64,000 bases of DNA from Polaribacter sp. (lineage in GTDB: Bacteria > Bacteroidota > Bacteroidia > Flavobacteriales > Flavobacteriaceae): the NCBI GenBank assembly GCA_028336245.1, contig JAOKTT010000001.1:85460-149459 (forward strand). The letters are read 5' to 3'. Position numbers and translations under genes: made by a program. Positions 37,652 through 47,956 of this stretch are shown piece by piece (within the stretch, counting starts at the first letter, position 1; every line of letters begins with the position of its first letter). Below the pieces are notes generated by a model. It saw only the letters and a program-made list of their open reading frames with translations. It ran no database searches and was not told the origin of the DNA.

Positions 37652-37857
37652 GACAACTTTTCGTGCAAGAATAGTTAGCGATTTTTAATCACGAACTTTT
37701 CAGTTTAATACTTAGGGATTTTTTTAATTTCACCTTTTTAAATAATTATGCAAAATTGAGAATTTTGCGGTTTTTGTACAATTATCTGAACTTTGAATCT
37801 AGCACTGAAACCCTTCTTTTTTTTACACATTCTTACAACACGTATTTTAACTTCTTA

Positions 37858-38760
37858 CTATTGCTTAAAAAACTCCCATATTTGAGTATAAGCAACGCGC
37901 TCTGTTTGTTCGTCGGAAAAACCATGATCTGTATTTAATGCTATCAGATATTTTATTTCATGACTGTTATCACAATTAGAGTATGTGAATGAACTTAAAA
38001 CGGTATTCTCCCAATTGAGACCTTCTTGAGTTGCAGTTGTGTTGCAGTTAAAATGAGTAGCCCAATTAAGTGCACTATTCTGCGCTGACATAAATGTTCC
38101 AACAGAACTTACTCCACCATTTAAGGGAATTACGCCATCAACGTCTCCATTAACCTGAAAAACAGACATTGCTTTAGTAGGTGTTAGATCTTTTAGACTT
38201 ATGATTTGTTGACTAAAAAGCGGAGCAATCGCATTGAAATAACTTGTAGATTTCCCTAACAGGTTTACCATGCCCGCACCATTTGAAAATCCTACGGCAT
38301 ATGCTTTGGATGTGTCTATTAAAGTAGAGGTTGCTAACTGGTCGATAATTAAATCTACATATTCTATATCATTAGCTGTAGTAGGTTCAGATCCTAAATT
38401 CCAAAACCCACCATTACTTCCATTATTTGAATGTCCATTAGGGAAAATTCCAATAAATTCTTCAGAATTTATTAGTTCAGTTAGGTTGTTATTTTGTAAG
38501 AAATTTTGTCCAGAACCTCCTGCCCCATGAAAAAAGAATACAATTGGGTAAGATAACGAACTATTTAAATTTTGTGGTGTTTTTATGTACACTAATCTTG
38601 GAACAGAATTTCCATCAATTGTTTGATTAATCGTCATTTTATTTGTTCCGCCTATTAAATTTAAAATACCTGTTGTATCTGCTATATCTGTTATCTTATC
38701 GACATTGCTACAGCTTTGAATTAAGAAAATACAAAAAATTATGATAATTATTTTTTTCAT
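37858..38760 (-). CDS. Secreted esterase of the PHB-depolymerase/feruloyl-esterase-like group, lipoprotein
   Basis: The protein has 300 residues with a lipoprotein signal (FLIQSC, Cys17). The alpha/beta-hydrolase landmarks are the oxyanion strand PIVFFFHGAGGSG, FPNGHSNNG, the nucleophile elbow GFSNGAG with Ser159, an Asp in NGDVDGVIP and the C-terminal His279 in NTDHGF. The group (LpqC/CE1-like, esterase_phd) includes feruloyl and acetyl esterases that strip acyl groups from polysaccharides. It sits between manA and a sulfatase on the - strand, so a de-esterification role on the same sulfated glycan is likely but not proven. Confidence 0.85.
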   Translation of the reverse strand: MKKIIIIIFCIFLIQSCSNVDKITDIADTTGILNLIGGTNKMTINQTIDGNSVPRLVYIKTPQNLNSSLSYPIVFFFHGAGGSGQNFLQNNNLTELINSEEFIGIFPNGHSNNGSNGGFWNLGSEPTTANDIEYVDLIIDQLATSTLIDTSKAYAVGFSNGAGMVNLLGKSTSYFNAIAPLFSQQIISLKDLTPTKAMSVFQVNGDVDGVIPLNGGVSSVGTFMSAQNSALNWATHFNCNTTATQEGLNWENTVLSSFTYSNCDNSHEIKYLIALNTDHGFSDEQTERVAYTQIWEFFKQ

Positions 38761-38970
38761 TTTATTTCCTTTTTTTATAGTTACAACATAGGAATATATA
38801 GTGTAAAATAGACTCCCTTATATTCAAACCCCAAACACTCAAAAATCGATTCGTGTGTTTATGTCAATTTTTCTCTTCCCTTTTTAAGCGCATCTCTAAT
38901 TAACACTGAGAATAATGGTTTTAGCTTTAATTATACCATAAATATTAAAATTACGCTGATAATAAATATT

Positions 38971-40962
38971 CTATTCTACAAATCTCGAACTCCCTGAGAC
39001 ACCTAATGAATCATATGCTTCAATTAAGTACACATAATTTCTATCGGGTGTAGCAGTCGTATCCTTAAAAGTACTAATCGATGCATCAAATATTCCGAGT
39101 TCAACACCATTAGGTGCTCCTGACTTATTTATTCTGTACAATTTAAGTTCTTTGGTAATTTGCGCACCTTGCAAAAATTCCCATTTTAAATTTATACCTC
39201 CCTGCACATTATTAGCTTTTAGGGCTATCACTATTTCATTTAAGCCATCCTGAATAAAGTCTCTTTTATGATCGCGCGGTGTAAAAGGGCTTCTATCAAT
39301 TTCATCTATGTATGGGAAATTTTTCCCCTCTAAATATTTTTTTAGTCGATACTGATACTGATAAATTAAATATTTATCTGCAGAATTTATTAGGTTGTTA
39401 ACTTCCGTTAGATCTTCTTTATAATCTATAAACCTTGAAGAGGTGTATTTTACAGGGTATCTTCCGTTTGAAAACCTTGAAAAGCAATATTTATAATTAT
39501 CATCTACAATACCTAAAGTATAAGAAAAACGCGCGCTTTCCTTATCTGAAGAATCAGGAATGTCTGTAGAAATATTGAAGTCAGTATCAAGATTTGCATT
39601 GTGATAATCTTCGATAAAATTAAGGTCTCTCCATTCCTGTTGTTCCCCTTCAAGTAATGTTTTAAATGATTTTCCATCAATATTTGATCTTGAGAAAGCG
39701 AGCTCTGAGAAATCCAAAATAGTAGGCATTATATCAACATTAGACACTCTTTGCTTGTAGATTTGACCAGCAGGTATTTTGTCTGGATACCTAAAAAACA
39801 AAGGGACATTAAAAAGACGGTTGTACATTTTTTCATTAATTTTTCCAACATTGTAATGCATTCCTTTCATATCGCCATGATCGGAAGTAAAAACGACAAT
39901 AGTGTTATTAGCAAGTCCAAGGTCATCCAATTTATCGAGTACTTTTCCAACAAGAACGTCTGTCATTGCCACCAATGCTAAATAGTTAGCTACATATTCT
40001 TCAACACCTCTGTACCCTCCATTCAGTTCTTTAAGTTTACGCCCAATCCTTGTTGATAGTCCCGTATCTTGTTTAGGACTAAGCTCATCTCCCTCCAGTT
40101 TTATTAGATTATTATCCAACAGGTGTTTTGCTATCTTAGTATAGTAAGGATCCGGAACACTCCATGGGTCATGAGGTGGACTAATACTCATTGTCATAGC
40201 CCAAGTATTAGATTTGTTTTCATCTATAAATTCACACACTTCTTTTACAATATTCCATTCATACCATTTTTCTAACGGCACTAAATTCTTTCCTACATCA
40301 CCCCATTTGATTGGTTTAATAGAATTAAAAAAATATTTTTGCCAATCAGCGGTTAACTGAGTTGGCAAAATAGCTTTCCCTTTGACCCAACCTCCTTCAC
40401 TTCGTTCAAAATACGACTTTTTAGAATAATCAGGGTTTGCAAAATCCCAGGGATATTGTGCCTGCATCTCGGCTTTATATGGATAATTTTTCCCTGCATA
40501 TGGAAAGTCGAATTCGGGTGGTGTCGTATTATTATCAAAAAACAATTTTTTATTACCAATATGCCATTTACCTCGATGCCCGACCACATAGCCATCGTCA
40601 TGCAATATTCTGTCCGACAATTGACTGAATTCTGGGACAATCCCCATTATTCCTCGATTAGGATGTTCATTGTCATATACTTTATGCTTCCAGCTGTAGG
40701 TGCCGGTTACTAAACTTGCCCGAGATGGAGAGCAAGAAGGCAAATTAACGAAGGCGTTTGGAAACATGGCACCTTCTCTAGCTATCCTGTCTATATTTGG
40801 AGTTTGGATTAATTTATTTCCCTCTATGCTGGTTAATCCAACGGTTTGCTGATCAGTGTAGATGAACAAAATATTTGGTTTTTCATTCGACTCCTGGCCG
40901 GAAACCAATTTTGTGTTTAACCAAATAACACATAACAATACTATAGTTATAATCTTTTTCAT
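38971..40962 (-). CDS. S1-family sulfatase with C-terminal fibronectin-like domain
   Basis: The 663-residue protein has a signal peptide (cleavage near VSG-Q23). Metal site ILFIYTDQQT (Asp37) is followed by the maturation motif C-S-P-S-R with Cys77 and SLVTGTYSWKH. Later come GKWHIGNKK, MSISPPHDPWSVP and TSDHGDMKGMH, the last two typical of the choline-sulfatase-like group. The core ends near residue 570. The last 90 residues (GGINLKWEFLQG, LYRINKSG, NYVYLIEAYDSLG) look like a fibronectin type III domain. The large insert between 130 and 200 is rich in aromatic residues and may shape substrate binding. Confidence 0.91.
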   Translation of the reverse strand: MKKIITIVLLCVIWLNTKLVSGQESNEKPNILFIYTDQQTVGLTSIEGNKLIQTPNIDRIAREGAMFPNAFVNLPSCSPSRASLVTGTYSWKHKVYDNEHPNRGIMGIVPEFSQLSDRILHDDGYVVGHRGKWHIGNKKLFFDNNTTPPEFDFPYAGKNYPYKAEMQAQYPWDFANPDYSKKSYFERSEGGWVKGKAILPTQLTADWQKYFFNSIKPIKWGDVGKNLVPLEKWYEWNIVKEVCEFIDENKSNTWAMTMSISPPHDPWSVPDPYYTKIAKHLLDNNLIKLEGDELSPKQDTGLSTRIGRKLKELNGGYRGVEEYVANYLALVAMTDVLVGKVLDKLDDLGLANNTIVVFTSDHGDMKGMHYNVGKINEKMYNRLFNVPLFFRYPDKIPAGQIYKQRVSNVDIMPTILDFSELAFSRSNIDGKSFKTLLEGEQQEWRDLNFIEDYHNANLDTDFNISTDIPDSSDKESARFSYTLGIVDDNYKYCFSRFSNGRYPVKYTSSRFIDYKEDLTEVNNLINSADKYLIYQYQYRLKKYLEGKNFPYIDEIDRSPFTPRDHKRDFIQDGLNEIVIALKANNVQGGINLKWEFLQGAQITKELKLYRINKSGAPNGVELGIFDASISTFKDTTATPDRNYVYLIEAYDSLGVSGSSRFVE

Positions 40963-41068
40963 AATCTCAACTTTAAATAATACACTCTAAAAATCAGCGT
41001 TTTAATGCTTTTTATTTGTTTAAAACTTGAAGGCTTACACCTACTATTAATTTCATTAAAGAGGCGCC

Positions 41069-42649
41069 TTATAAGTATTTAAACTTAACAGGTACTCCTT
41101 TCCAGTTTGTTGTCTTTAGCCATTCTGAAAGAGCTTCTTCAAGCTCAAGTACATCTTGGGTAAACTTTGGGTTATCAATAACATTCTTCATTTCGTTTGG
41201 ATCGTTTTCTAAATCATACAGAAATACATCGCCATCTGGATATATATTCAATTTATACCGATCGTTTCTTACCATGAAAGCTCCTTTTGCAGTGCTTAAA
41301 ATTTCGCGTTTCCCTTCAGGGTGGTATTGAATTCGTTCGCAAAATGAATATTTCGGTGCTTCGGTCATACTTTTTTCTCCTGTAAAGAACGGTACAATGT
41401 TCGTTCCACTTACTTTTGCTTTGTATTCTTCACCCACTACCGACAATATTGTAGGTTTTATATCTACTAAACTAATAGGCATAGATGAAACTCCTGGTTT
41501 GAACAATTTAGGATAACGAATAATAAAAGGTATATTGGCTATAGCTTCATAAAATGACTCGTTCGATTTCCATGTCATCCCGTGTTCACCCATCATATCC
41601 CCATGGTCTGCGGTAAAAATAATTAAGGTTTCATCCAGTTTGCCTTGTGCTTCCAGTTCCCCTAATATTTCACCAATTCTATCATCTAAATATTTGACGT
41701 TCGCATGATATATTCTTAGAAATTCCTTCAGTCCTTCATCTCCATAGCCATTTACCATTCGTCTTGACCACGAATTCTCGAATTTTTGTTCAGGAGTATT
41801 GAATTCAGGAATCTTTAATGAATCTGGATTGAACATTTCATAATATGGTGAAGGAGCAAAGTTTGGATCATGTGGCCAGATAAATGAACAGGTTAGCATA
41901 AAAGGATCATTTGTCTCTCCGCTTTCTTTAATCCTTGCAATCGTTTTTTTAGCAAGAATACCATCAATCCATTCTTCGGGTTTAATTTTCAATCGTCCCA
42001 TTTTAGTCACAAAGTCCCTATACTCAATGGAGCTCCATATTGAGTCCAGGTGTTCTCGCTTTCCTTTCATGTAAGGAGTGCCTTCAACGGGAAAACTTTG
42101 CCCGTAAAAATTCATATATTCATCAGAGTCCGCTTTTTTAAGAGTTACCCCAGATTCATTAGCTTCCTTTTTGTACTGGTATCCAAAATCATATTGGTCT
42201 GGATAATAGGGTAAATAAGGCAGGGAATCACTTTCCACGTGCCATTTCCCATAATGGTGTGTTTCATACCCATTTTCTGACAGGATTTTTTCGGTAGTTT
42301 CATCATCAATCGTAATCCCCTCTTTCTGTCTCCATCCCATATTTTGTACAATTCCATGTTCATGAAGATACTGTCCTGTTACAATTGAAGCTCGGGAAGG
42401 TGAACAGAATGGTGTTGTACAGTATGCTCTATCGAATCGAACGCCCTCATTTGCAAGGCGATCAATATTAGGAGTCTGCATTTCACCCCCATAACAACTC
42501 AACGCATTGACATTTAATTGATCGACCATAATAACCAACACGTTTGGTTTATTTTGGTTACTATGCGTCTTCGATATCTTTTTTGAAGAACATGAGGATA
42601 TGCCAACCATTAGAATAGCGATGATTAATTTTTCAATTGTTATTTTCAT
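41069..42649 (-). CDS. S1-family sulfatase, lipoprotein
   Basis: The protein has 526 residues with a lipoprotein signal (GISSC, Cys20). The metal-site strand is VLVIMVDQLNVNALSCYGG. The maturation motif is C-S-P-S-R with Cys82, then IVTGQYLHEHG. Further landmarks are GKWHVESD, FIWPHDPNFAP and TADHGDMMGEHGMTWKSNESFYE. It is the first sulfatase downstream of the SusC/SusD pair (345-bp gap) and so probably belongs to the same uptake system. Membrane anchoring suggests action at the cell surface or on the periplasmic side of the outer membrane. Confidence 0.92.
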   Translation of the reverse strand: MKITIEKLIIAILMVGISSCSSKKISKTHSNQNKPNVLVIMVDQLNVNALSCYGGEMQTPNIDRLANEGVRFDRAYCTTPFCSPSRASIVTGQYLHEHGIVQNMGWRQKEGITIDDETTEKILSENGYETHHYGKWHVESDSLPYLPYYPDQYDFGYQYKKEANESGVTLKKADSDEYMNFYGQSFPVEGTPYMKGKREHLDSIWSSIEYRDFVTKMGRLKIKPEEWIDGILAKKTIARIKESGETNDPFMLTCSFIWPHDPNFAPSPYYEMFNPDSLKIPEFNTPEQKFENSWSRRMVNGYGDEGLKEFLRIYHANVKYLDDRIGEILGELEAQGKLDETLIIFTADHGDMMGEHGMTWKSNESFYEAIANIPFIIRYPKLFKPGVSSMPISLVDIKPTILSVVGEEYKAKVSGTNIVPFFTGEKSMTEAPKYSFCERIQYHPEGKREILSTAKGAFMVRNDRYKLNIYPDGDVFLYDLENDPNEMKNVIDNPKFTQDVLELEEALSEWLKTTNWKGVPVKFKYL

Positions 42650-42923
42650 TTTATTATAATTATAGATTGATTGTTTTTTATTTTAGTAGGCAGAACTCTC
42701 TTAATTTAATTCATGTACTTATCAGTGAAATATTTTTTCATAGTCATACCATTTAGCAAATTATAAATGCTAAAATTGAGGTACTGGTTTAAAAAGATTA
42801 CTTCGCATGGTGTATCTTTAATTTTAAATGAGCCTTATTTTTTTATATAAAATAGATAACCTAGACTCTTTTACAACTCACTTTTTAAGGACTTCACCAT
42901 TTTCTCCTTTTTTATTTTGATTT

Positions 42924-42955
42924 TAATAAGCCTGGAAAAAATCCCAGGCTTATTA
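42924..42955. terminator. Hairpin downstream of susD
   Basis: TAATAAGCCTGG (42924-42935) pairs with CCAGGCTTATTA (42944-42955), a 12-bp stem with an 8-nt loop, 39 bp after the SusD stop on the - strand. No long T-run follows on either strand, so it may stabilise the susCD mRNA end as much as terminate it. The rest of 42650-42923 is AT-rich with no other recognisable feature. Confidence 0.55.
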
Positions 42956-42994
42956 CAATATTTACGAACCTCTTGTGCATATTATTTTTAAACA

Positions 42995-44554
42995 TTAATC
43001 AATGTTGCTATTGGCCGAAACTTCAGTGATAGGAATGGGCCAGGTATAATCTTCAGGGCCTCTAATCCCTGCTTGTAAACCTCTATTTTTAGGATCAAAT
43101 GCAAGTTTAATTTTCTCTTCATACACGCCCATACGCGTTAGATCAAACCAACGATTACCCTCCATAAATAGCTCAGCCGCTCGCTCTCTTAACAATGCAT
43201 CCCTAAAATCTGACATAGTCATTCCTGTACCGTCAAAATCAACCATCCCTACTGCAGTTCTTAATGCATTCACATCGGTATTTGCCAGTTGAGGAGCTTG
43301 ATTAATTTCAGCAAGTGCTTCGGCGCGCATCAGGTAAACATCAGACAAACGAATGACATGCCAGTTTTGCTGGCTCGTAGCTTCAGTTGTTGCATCGCTA
43401 TCAATGTACTTTGAAGTATAAACCCTATTCAATTTACCCTTGGAAGCACCAGTCTCCAAGTCAAACCTCACATAACCGTCCATTTTTGGGTTTAGCTCAT
43501 GACGCAGCGTCTCTGTCTCAAATTCATGAATAATGCCATTCACATACCTTGGATCGGCAACATCTACATTATTTTTAACAAACCCAGCAATTGCCCAATT
43601 GGTACCCCCCCAGCCACCTCCGCTTAATCCTGCATTCCGCGGAGAAAAGAGGTTAGATACTGTTGATCCTTGTTCCGTTGCAGAACTACTCTGGATATCA
43701 AACAATATCTCCGAATTGTTTCCTTTTGTAGGGTCAAAAATATTAACCCAATCATCCAAAGTAGAAACCAGTTGATAACCGGGCTGACTTATAGCTAAAT
43801 CGCAATATATTTTACATGCTTCATAATAAGCCGTGTAATCCGCACCAAAAGCGGTATATGGAGCACACCCTTCACTACCCTCTGATGCAGCGCGGGCAGA
43901 AGAAGCAATATGAAGATAAACACGTGCCAGCAAGGCTTGGGCCGATGCATTGGTAGCTCTACCCAACGCCATATCCAGACGTCCCCAGCAGTTTTCCGAT
44001 GCATATTTTAAATCACTAATAATAATATCATAAATATCAGTTATAGGTGAAACAGGCAAACCGTTCTCCTCTCCCGGTTGCACAGGTATTGTTCTCAGAG
44101 GCACCTCGCCAAAACAACGAACCAGATTGAAGTAATGTAATGCTCTCAAAAACTTTGCTTCACCCACAATACGGGCCCTCAAGCTTTCGTCCATATCTAT
44201 TCTAGGAACATTATAGATCACATTATTGGCATCGCGGATGGCTTTATAAATTTGGTTCCAGGTATCAGGTAAAGTTGTATTAGAGGACGTTAATACCCCG
44301 TTGTAGTAATCATTATGTTTCCAGCTTGATCTCCCCTGGTCGGAAGATGCAAAAACATTGGAAAGAAACTGCTGGCTATAATAACCAAATCCAGCTTTCA
44401 TTTGAGCGTAAGCAGCTGTCAATGCATTGAGTGCATCTTGTTCATTCTGATAGAAAAAGTCAGTTCCCGTCTGTGTCTTTGGTTCTTCTTGAAGTACACT
44501 TTCACAAGAAGTAAGGATTACCAAAACCATTAGTAGATATGCAAAGTTTTTCAT
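42995..44554 (-). CDS. SusD/RagB-family glycan-binding lipoprotein
   Basis: The protein has 519 residues from the ATG at 44554, which places the lipobox (VILTSC) correctly; an ATG 11 codons upstream at 44587 would give an odd N-terminus and touch the SusC stop. SusD landmarks are FFYQNEQDALNALTAAYAQMK, the TPR helix RATNASAQALLARVYLHIA, VIRLSDVYLMRAEALAEIN, LLRERAAELFMEGNRWFDLTRMG and the final WPIPITEVSANSN. It binds oligosaccharides on the surface and closes the SusC transporter. It follows susC by about 32 bp and is part of the HTCS-associated PUL. The ligand is inferred to be a sulfated, mannose-containing glycan. Confidence 0.96.
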   Translation of the reverse strand: MKNFAYLLMVLVILTSCESVLQEEPKTQTGTDFFYQNEQDALNALTAAYAQMKAGFGYYSQQFLSNVFASSDQGRSSWKHNDYYNGVLTSSNTTLPDTWNQIYKAIRDANNVIYNVPRIDMDESLRARIVGEAKFLRALHYFNLVRCFGEVPLRTIPVQPGEENGLPVSPITDIYDIIISDLKYASENCWGRLDMALGRATNASAQALLARVYLHIASSARAASEGSEGCAPYTAFGADYTAYYEACKIYCDLAISQPGYQLVSTLDDWVNIFDPTKGNNSEILFDIQSSSATEQGSTVSNLFSPRNAGLSGGGWGGTNWAIAGFVKNNVDVADPRYVNGIIHEFETETLRHELNPKMDGYVRFDLETGASKGKLNRVYTSKYIDSDATTEATSQQNWHVIRLSDVYLMRAEALAEINQAPQLANTDVNALRTAVGMVDFDGTGMTMSDFRDALLRERAAELFMEGNRWFDLTRMGVYEEKIKLAFDPKNRGLQAGIRGPEDYTWPIPITEVSANSNID

Positions 44555-44586
44555 TTTAATATATTTTTTTAAGGTTATCTTATTCA

Positions 44587-47500
44587 TTAATAATTAAATT
44601 TCACACCAAATACATAGTTTTTTGTACCGGGATACGATCCAAAATCAATTCCTCTTCTTTGCGGATCCTTGTTATAAGATTGTACTTCAGGATCAAACCC
44701 CGGATAATCAGTCCAGGTAAATAAATTCTGTACCGAAGCATACAACCTAAAGCTTTTTCCTGTTCCTTTAATATTAAGAGTATATCCTAGGTTTACATTT
44801 TTCAATCTGATAAAAGAACCATCAAAGATCTGTCGACCCGACACGCTGAACCTGTCTCCAGAAGTTATTGATGGAGCTGGATTGTTAGCACCTACGAGCC
44901 TTCCAATAGATTCATCGTAACTAATTTGCCCTGAAGCTTTATCTACCGTAAGCGGAGCAATCCATGCACTATTATACGCGGAAGCCAAACCGTTGGCACC
45001 TCTCTGAAAAGCTGCTAATGCCCATGAATCTACCCAAAGTATATCACCTCCTTTTTGGCCTGTGAACAAGACACTCAGATCCCAATTTTTAAAAGTAACA
45101 GTATTGCTTAACGATGCTGTAAAGTCAGGGTTTGGGTCTCCTATCTGTACATAATCATCAAAATTAATCTGTTGCAACGCACTTGGATTTCCATCTTCAT
45201 CAGTGTCCACAGAATTGTTTACATATTTTATTTCACCTGGTGCGGCACCTGCTATACCACTGTCAATGGCTTCCTGCCAATTGGCATAGATGCCTTCGGT
45301 TTCCGCTCCCCAAAAAATACCCAAAGGTTTACCCTCCATAAACATAGAAGGAAAAGTATTATTATACCCTACAGATGGCCCTAATTGGTACTCCAGGTTA
45401 GAGTTTAGTTCAACCAGTTTGTTTTTGTTTATGCTTAGGATTCCTAAAACATTCCAACTAAAATCACTTTTTCGAATAAGATCTACTCCTAAACTAAACT
45501 CTAAACCCTTATTTTCAACTTTACCAAAATTATCTACCCTACTCTCGTAGCCATTTGAAGCAGGTAAATTAACATATTGAAGCAAGTCATGCGTTTTTTT
45601 ATAATAAGCATCTACAGTCAAGCTCAACCTCGAATTAAACATGCTAAAATCTACACCAACATCAAACTGATCCGTTGTTTCCCATGTTAAGTCTGGGTTG
45701 CTCAGGTTCTCCTCATAATATCCCGTCACTACTTGGTTATTAAAATTATACCTGATCGGCGAAGTCAATGCCAATGATTGAAAAGGCTGGATGGGGTTAC
45801 TACCTGTTTTCCCATATGAAAAACGTAGTTTTAAATTGGATATAGCCTCAACTTCATTTAAGAAAGGTTCTTCGGAAGCTCTCCAAGCCAATCCTATAGA
45901 TGGAAATATTGCGCTCTTTTTATTCGCTGCAAACTTGGAAGAAGCATCCATTCTTGCATTCACATCAATATAATATTTTCCTTTATAATTGTATGCTACC
46001 CGCATTAAACCAGAAAGTAAACTCTGTTCTCTAAATCCGGCTATTGGCACCTGAATATCTGTTGCCGACTCGAAGGTGTAGTATGATGTTAGATCACTCC
46101 CATAGCCATATGCCTTGTTAAACATACTACGGATATTGTTATTTTCGTATGTTCCAACAACAATTGCATCTACACGATGTCCGTTAAAGTTATTTTTATA
46201 ATGAAGGTTGACTTCAGCATAAGTCTTTATATTTTGCAAAAAAGCCTGTGAAGCTTCACCATTATTTCTCCTACCCCGAGTAGTGTTGGTTGGGTAATAA
46301 CTATCCCTAAAACTTTTTTGGTAGTTCAAAGCTCCTTTTAGGGTAGCACTCAAATTTGGTGTAATTTCACCTTTGATAGTAAGTGACTGAATAAAAGACA
46401 CCGCTTCTTTTCTATCTACTACATACTTGGCTAGGGTGTATGGGTTTGAAATTGGTTCATCGTCGTTCAATTCTGCATAAATCTCATCCCCTTGTCCCAG
46501 TTCAAGAAGCGGAAATATAGGTTGAAAACTCAGGGAATGGGACACAACGCCTCTTTGCTGAAATATTTCCCCATTACCAGTAGAAGCTGCATTCCCGTTG
46601 GAATAAGAAGCCTTTGTTTGGGTTAAAAGTGTAATTCTATCATCAAATGCCTTTCTTTTGGCATTCATATTAAAGGTAGCCCTCTTAAAATCAGAGTTAA
46701 TAATAACACCCTCGTTGTCTAACAAGCCAAGGCTTATGGATAAATTATTGCTTTTTGATCCTCCACGGTATGCGATATTATAATTTTTAGAATATGCTTT
46801 ACGAAACACTTGATCCTGCCAATTTGTATTAATACCAGTTGATTCAGGATATGGAAGTTGAAATGTAGCCACTTCATCAAAGTTACCAGCTGTAATTGGC
46901 TGGGTGCCGTTAAACACAGCCCCTGATCTATTCGGGTTTGTGATGTCTATGTACAACTGGTTCACAACTCTCTGGTTCATGAACTCCTCAAATTCTGGAC
47001 CATCAAATACATCTATATTTTTAATTACATCTGTAAGCGTAGTTTCAACTGTCACTGAAATTTTATCAGTTCCCTTTACATTATCAGCGCTTTTTGTGGT
47101 AATCACCACGACACCATTAGCCCCTCTCGCACCATAAATAGCAGTTGCAGAAGCATCTTTTAACACTTCCATTTTTTCAATATCGTTAGGGTTAAGAAAA
47201 CTCAGCGAACTTTGAGACTGACCAGAACCACTGTTTCCTTGCGCATCCATCAATGGGCTAATGGGAATACCATCCACAACATATAGCGGTTGAGTTCCTC
47301 CCAACATAGAGTTTGTACCCCTAATAGAGATTCCAATACCTCCACCAGGTTCTGAGTTTTCGCTTACCACAAGTCCTGCCACCTGCCCCTGCAACATCTT
47401 CTCAACAGAGTTTGTTCTGTTTTTATCCAATACTTCCGAAGTTACCTGAGAAATGGAGCCGGTCAAATCATCTTTTCTGACATCATAATAGCCTACACTA

Positions 47501-47811
47501 ATAGTTATTTCGTCCATTTGGGCTATATCTTCCTCCAAACTTACATTTATAATAGACCTCATCTGGACTGCTATCTCCTTGGTTTTTGACCCAATATATG
47601 AAAACACTAAGACGTCACTGTCATTAGCCTTAAGATTAAATTTTCCTTTCTCATCGGTAATAGTTCCTTCTTGGGTTCCTTTTATTAGAACCGTAACATA
47701 AGGTAATTGAGTTCCTGTGATGCGATCGGTTACAACTCCAGAGATACTCCTTTGCTGTGCCAAAATTCCTAGGGGCATTGCAATTAATAATAATATTAAT
47801 AATTTTTTCAT
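44587..47811 (-). CDS. SusC/RagA-family TonB-dependent oligosaccharide transporter
   Basis: The protein has 1074 residues with a signal peptide (about 1-18). A CarboxypepD_reg-like domain (about 20-105: ISGVVTDRITGTQLPYVTVLIKG) is followed by the SusC plug signature (GLVVSENSEPGGGIGISIRG, LYVVDGIPI, IEKMEVLKDASATAIYGARGANGVVVITTK). The 22-strand barrel ends with the aromatic residue expected at the C-terminus (VKFNY). It imports oligosaccharides with energy from TonB-ExbBD. It is paired with the SusD above and lies downstream of the unassigned GH-A-like gene and the HTCS regulator. Confidence 0.97.
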   Translation of the reverse strand: MKKLLILLLIAMPLGILAQQRSISGVVTDRITGTQLPYVTVLIKGTQEGTITDEKGKFNLKANDSDVLVFSYIGSKTKEIAVQMRSIINVSLEEDIAQMDEITISVGYYDVRKDDLTGSISQVTSEVLDKNRTNSVEKMLQGQVAGLVVSENSEPGGGIGISIRGTNSMLGGTQPLYVVDGIPISPLMDAQGNSGSGQSQSSLSFLNPNDIEKMEVLKDASATAIYGARGANGVVVITTKSADNVKGTDKISVTVETTLTDVIKNIDVFDGPEFEEFMNQRVVNQLYIDITNPNRSGAVFNGTQPITAGNFDEVATFQLPYPESTGINTNWQDQVFRKAYSKNYNIAYRGGSKSNNLSISLGLLDNEGVIINSDFKRATFNMNAKRKAFDDRITLLTQTKASYSNGNAASTGNGEIFQQRGVVSHSLSFQPIFPLLELGQGDEIYAELNDDEPISNPYTLAKYVVDRKEAVSFIQSLTIKGEITPNLSATLKGALNYQKSFRDSYYPTNTTRGRRNNGEASQAFLQNIKTYAEVNLHYKNNFNGHRVDAIVVGTYENNNIRSMFNKAYGYGSDLTSYYTFESATDIQVPIAGFREQSLLSGLMRVAYNYKGKYYIDVNARMDASSKFAANKKSAIFPSIGLAWRASEEPFLNEVEAISNLKLRFSYGKTGSNPIQPFQSLALTSPIRYNFNNQVVTGYYEENLSNPDLTWETTDQFDVGVDFSMFNSRLSLTVDAYYKKTHDLLQYVNLPASNGYESRVDNFGKVENKGLEFSLGVDLIRKSDFSWNVLGILSINKNKLVELNSNLEYQLGPSVGYNNTFPSMFMEGKPLGIFWGAETEGIYANWQEAIDSGIAGAAPGEIKYVNNSVDTDEDGNPSALQQINFDDYVQIGDPNPDFTASLSNTVTFKNWDLSVLFTGQKGGDILWVDSWALAAFQRGANGLASAYNSAWIAPLTVDKASGQISYDESIGRLVGANNPAPSITSGDRFSVSGRQIFDGSFIRLKNVNLGYTLNIKGTGKSFRLYASVQNLFTWTDYPGFDPEVQSYNKDPQRRGIDFGSYPGTKNYVFGVKFNY

Positions 47812-47897
47812 TTTATTAAAATTTAATGGTTTAGTTATTAATTATATTTAAAAACATACTTTCTATTTACTTCTAATTATTAAGATAGGAATCCATT

Positions 47898-47927
47898 GCG
47901 AATACCACCTATATTAATCTTATTCGC
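47898..47927. other. Inverted repeat in the leader of susC
   Basis: GCGAATA (47898-47904) and TATTCGC (47921-47927) form a 7-bp stem with a 16-nt loop, about 30 bp after the upstream gene's stop and 90 bp before the susC ATG. It could be an intercistronic hairpin that separates susC expression from the gene before it. No T-run follows. Confidence 0.3.
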
Positions 47928-47956
47928 TAGGAGGAGTGCATGTCATCGCATTTCCA

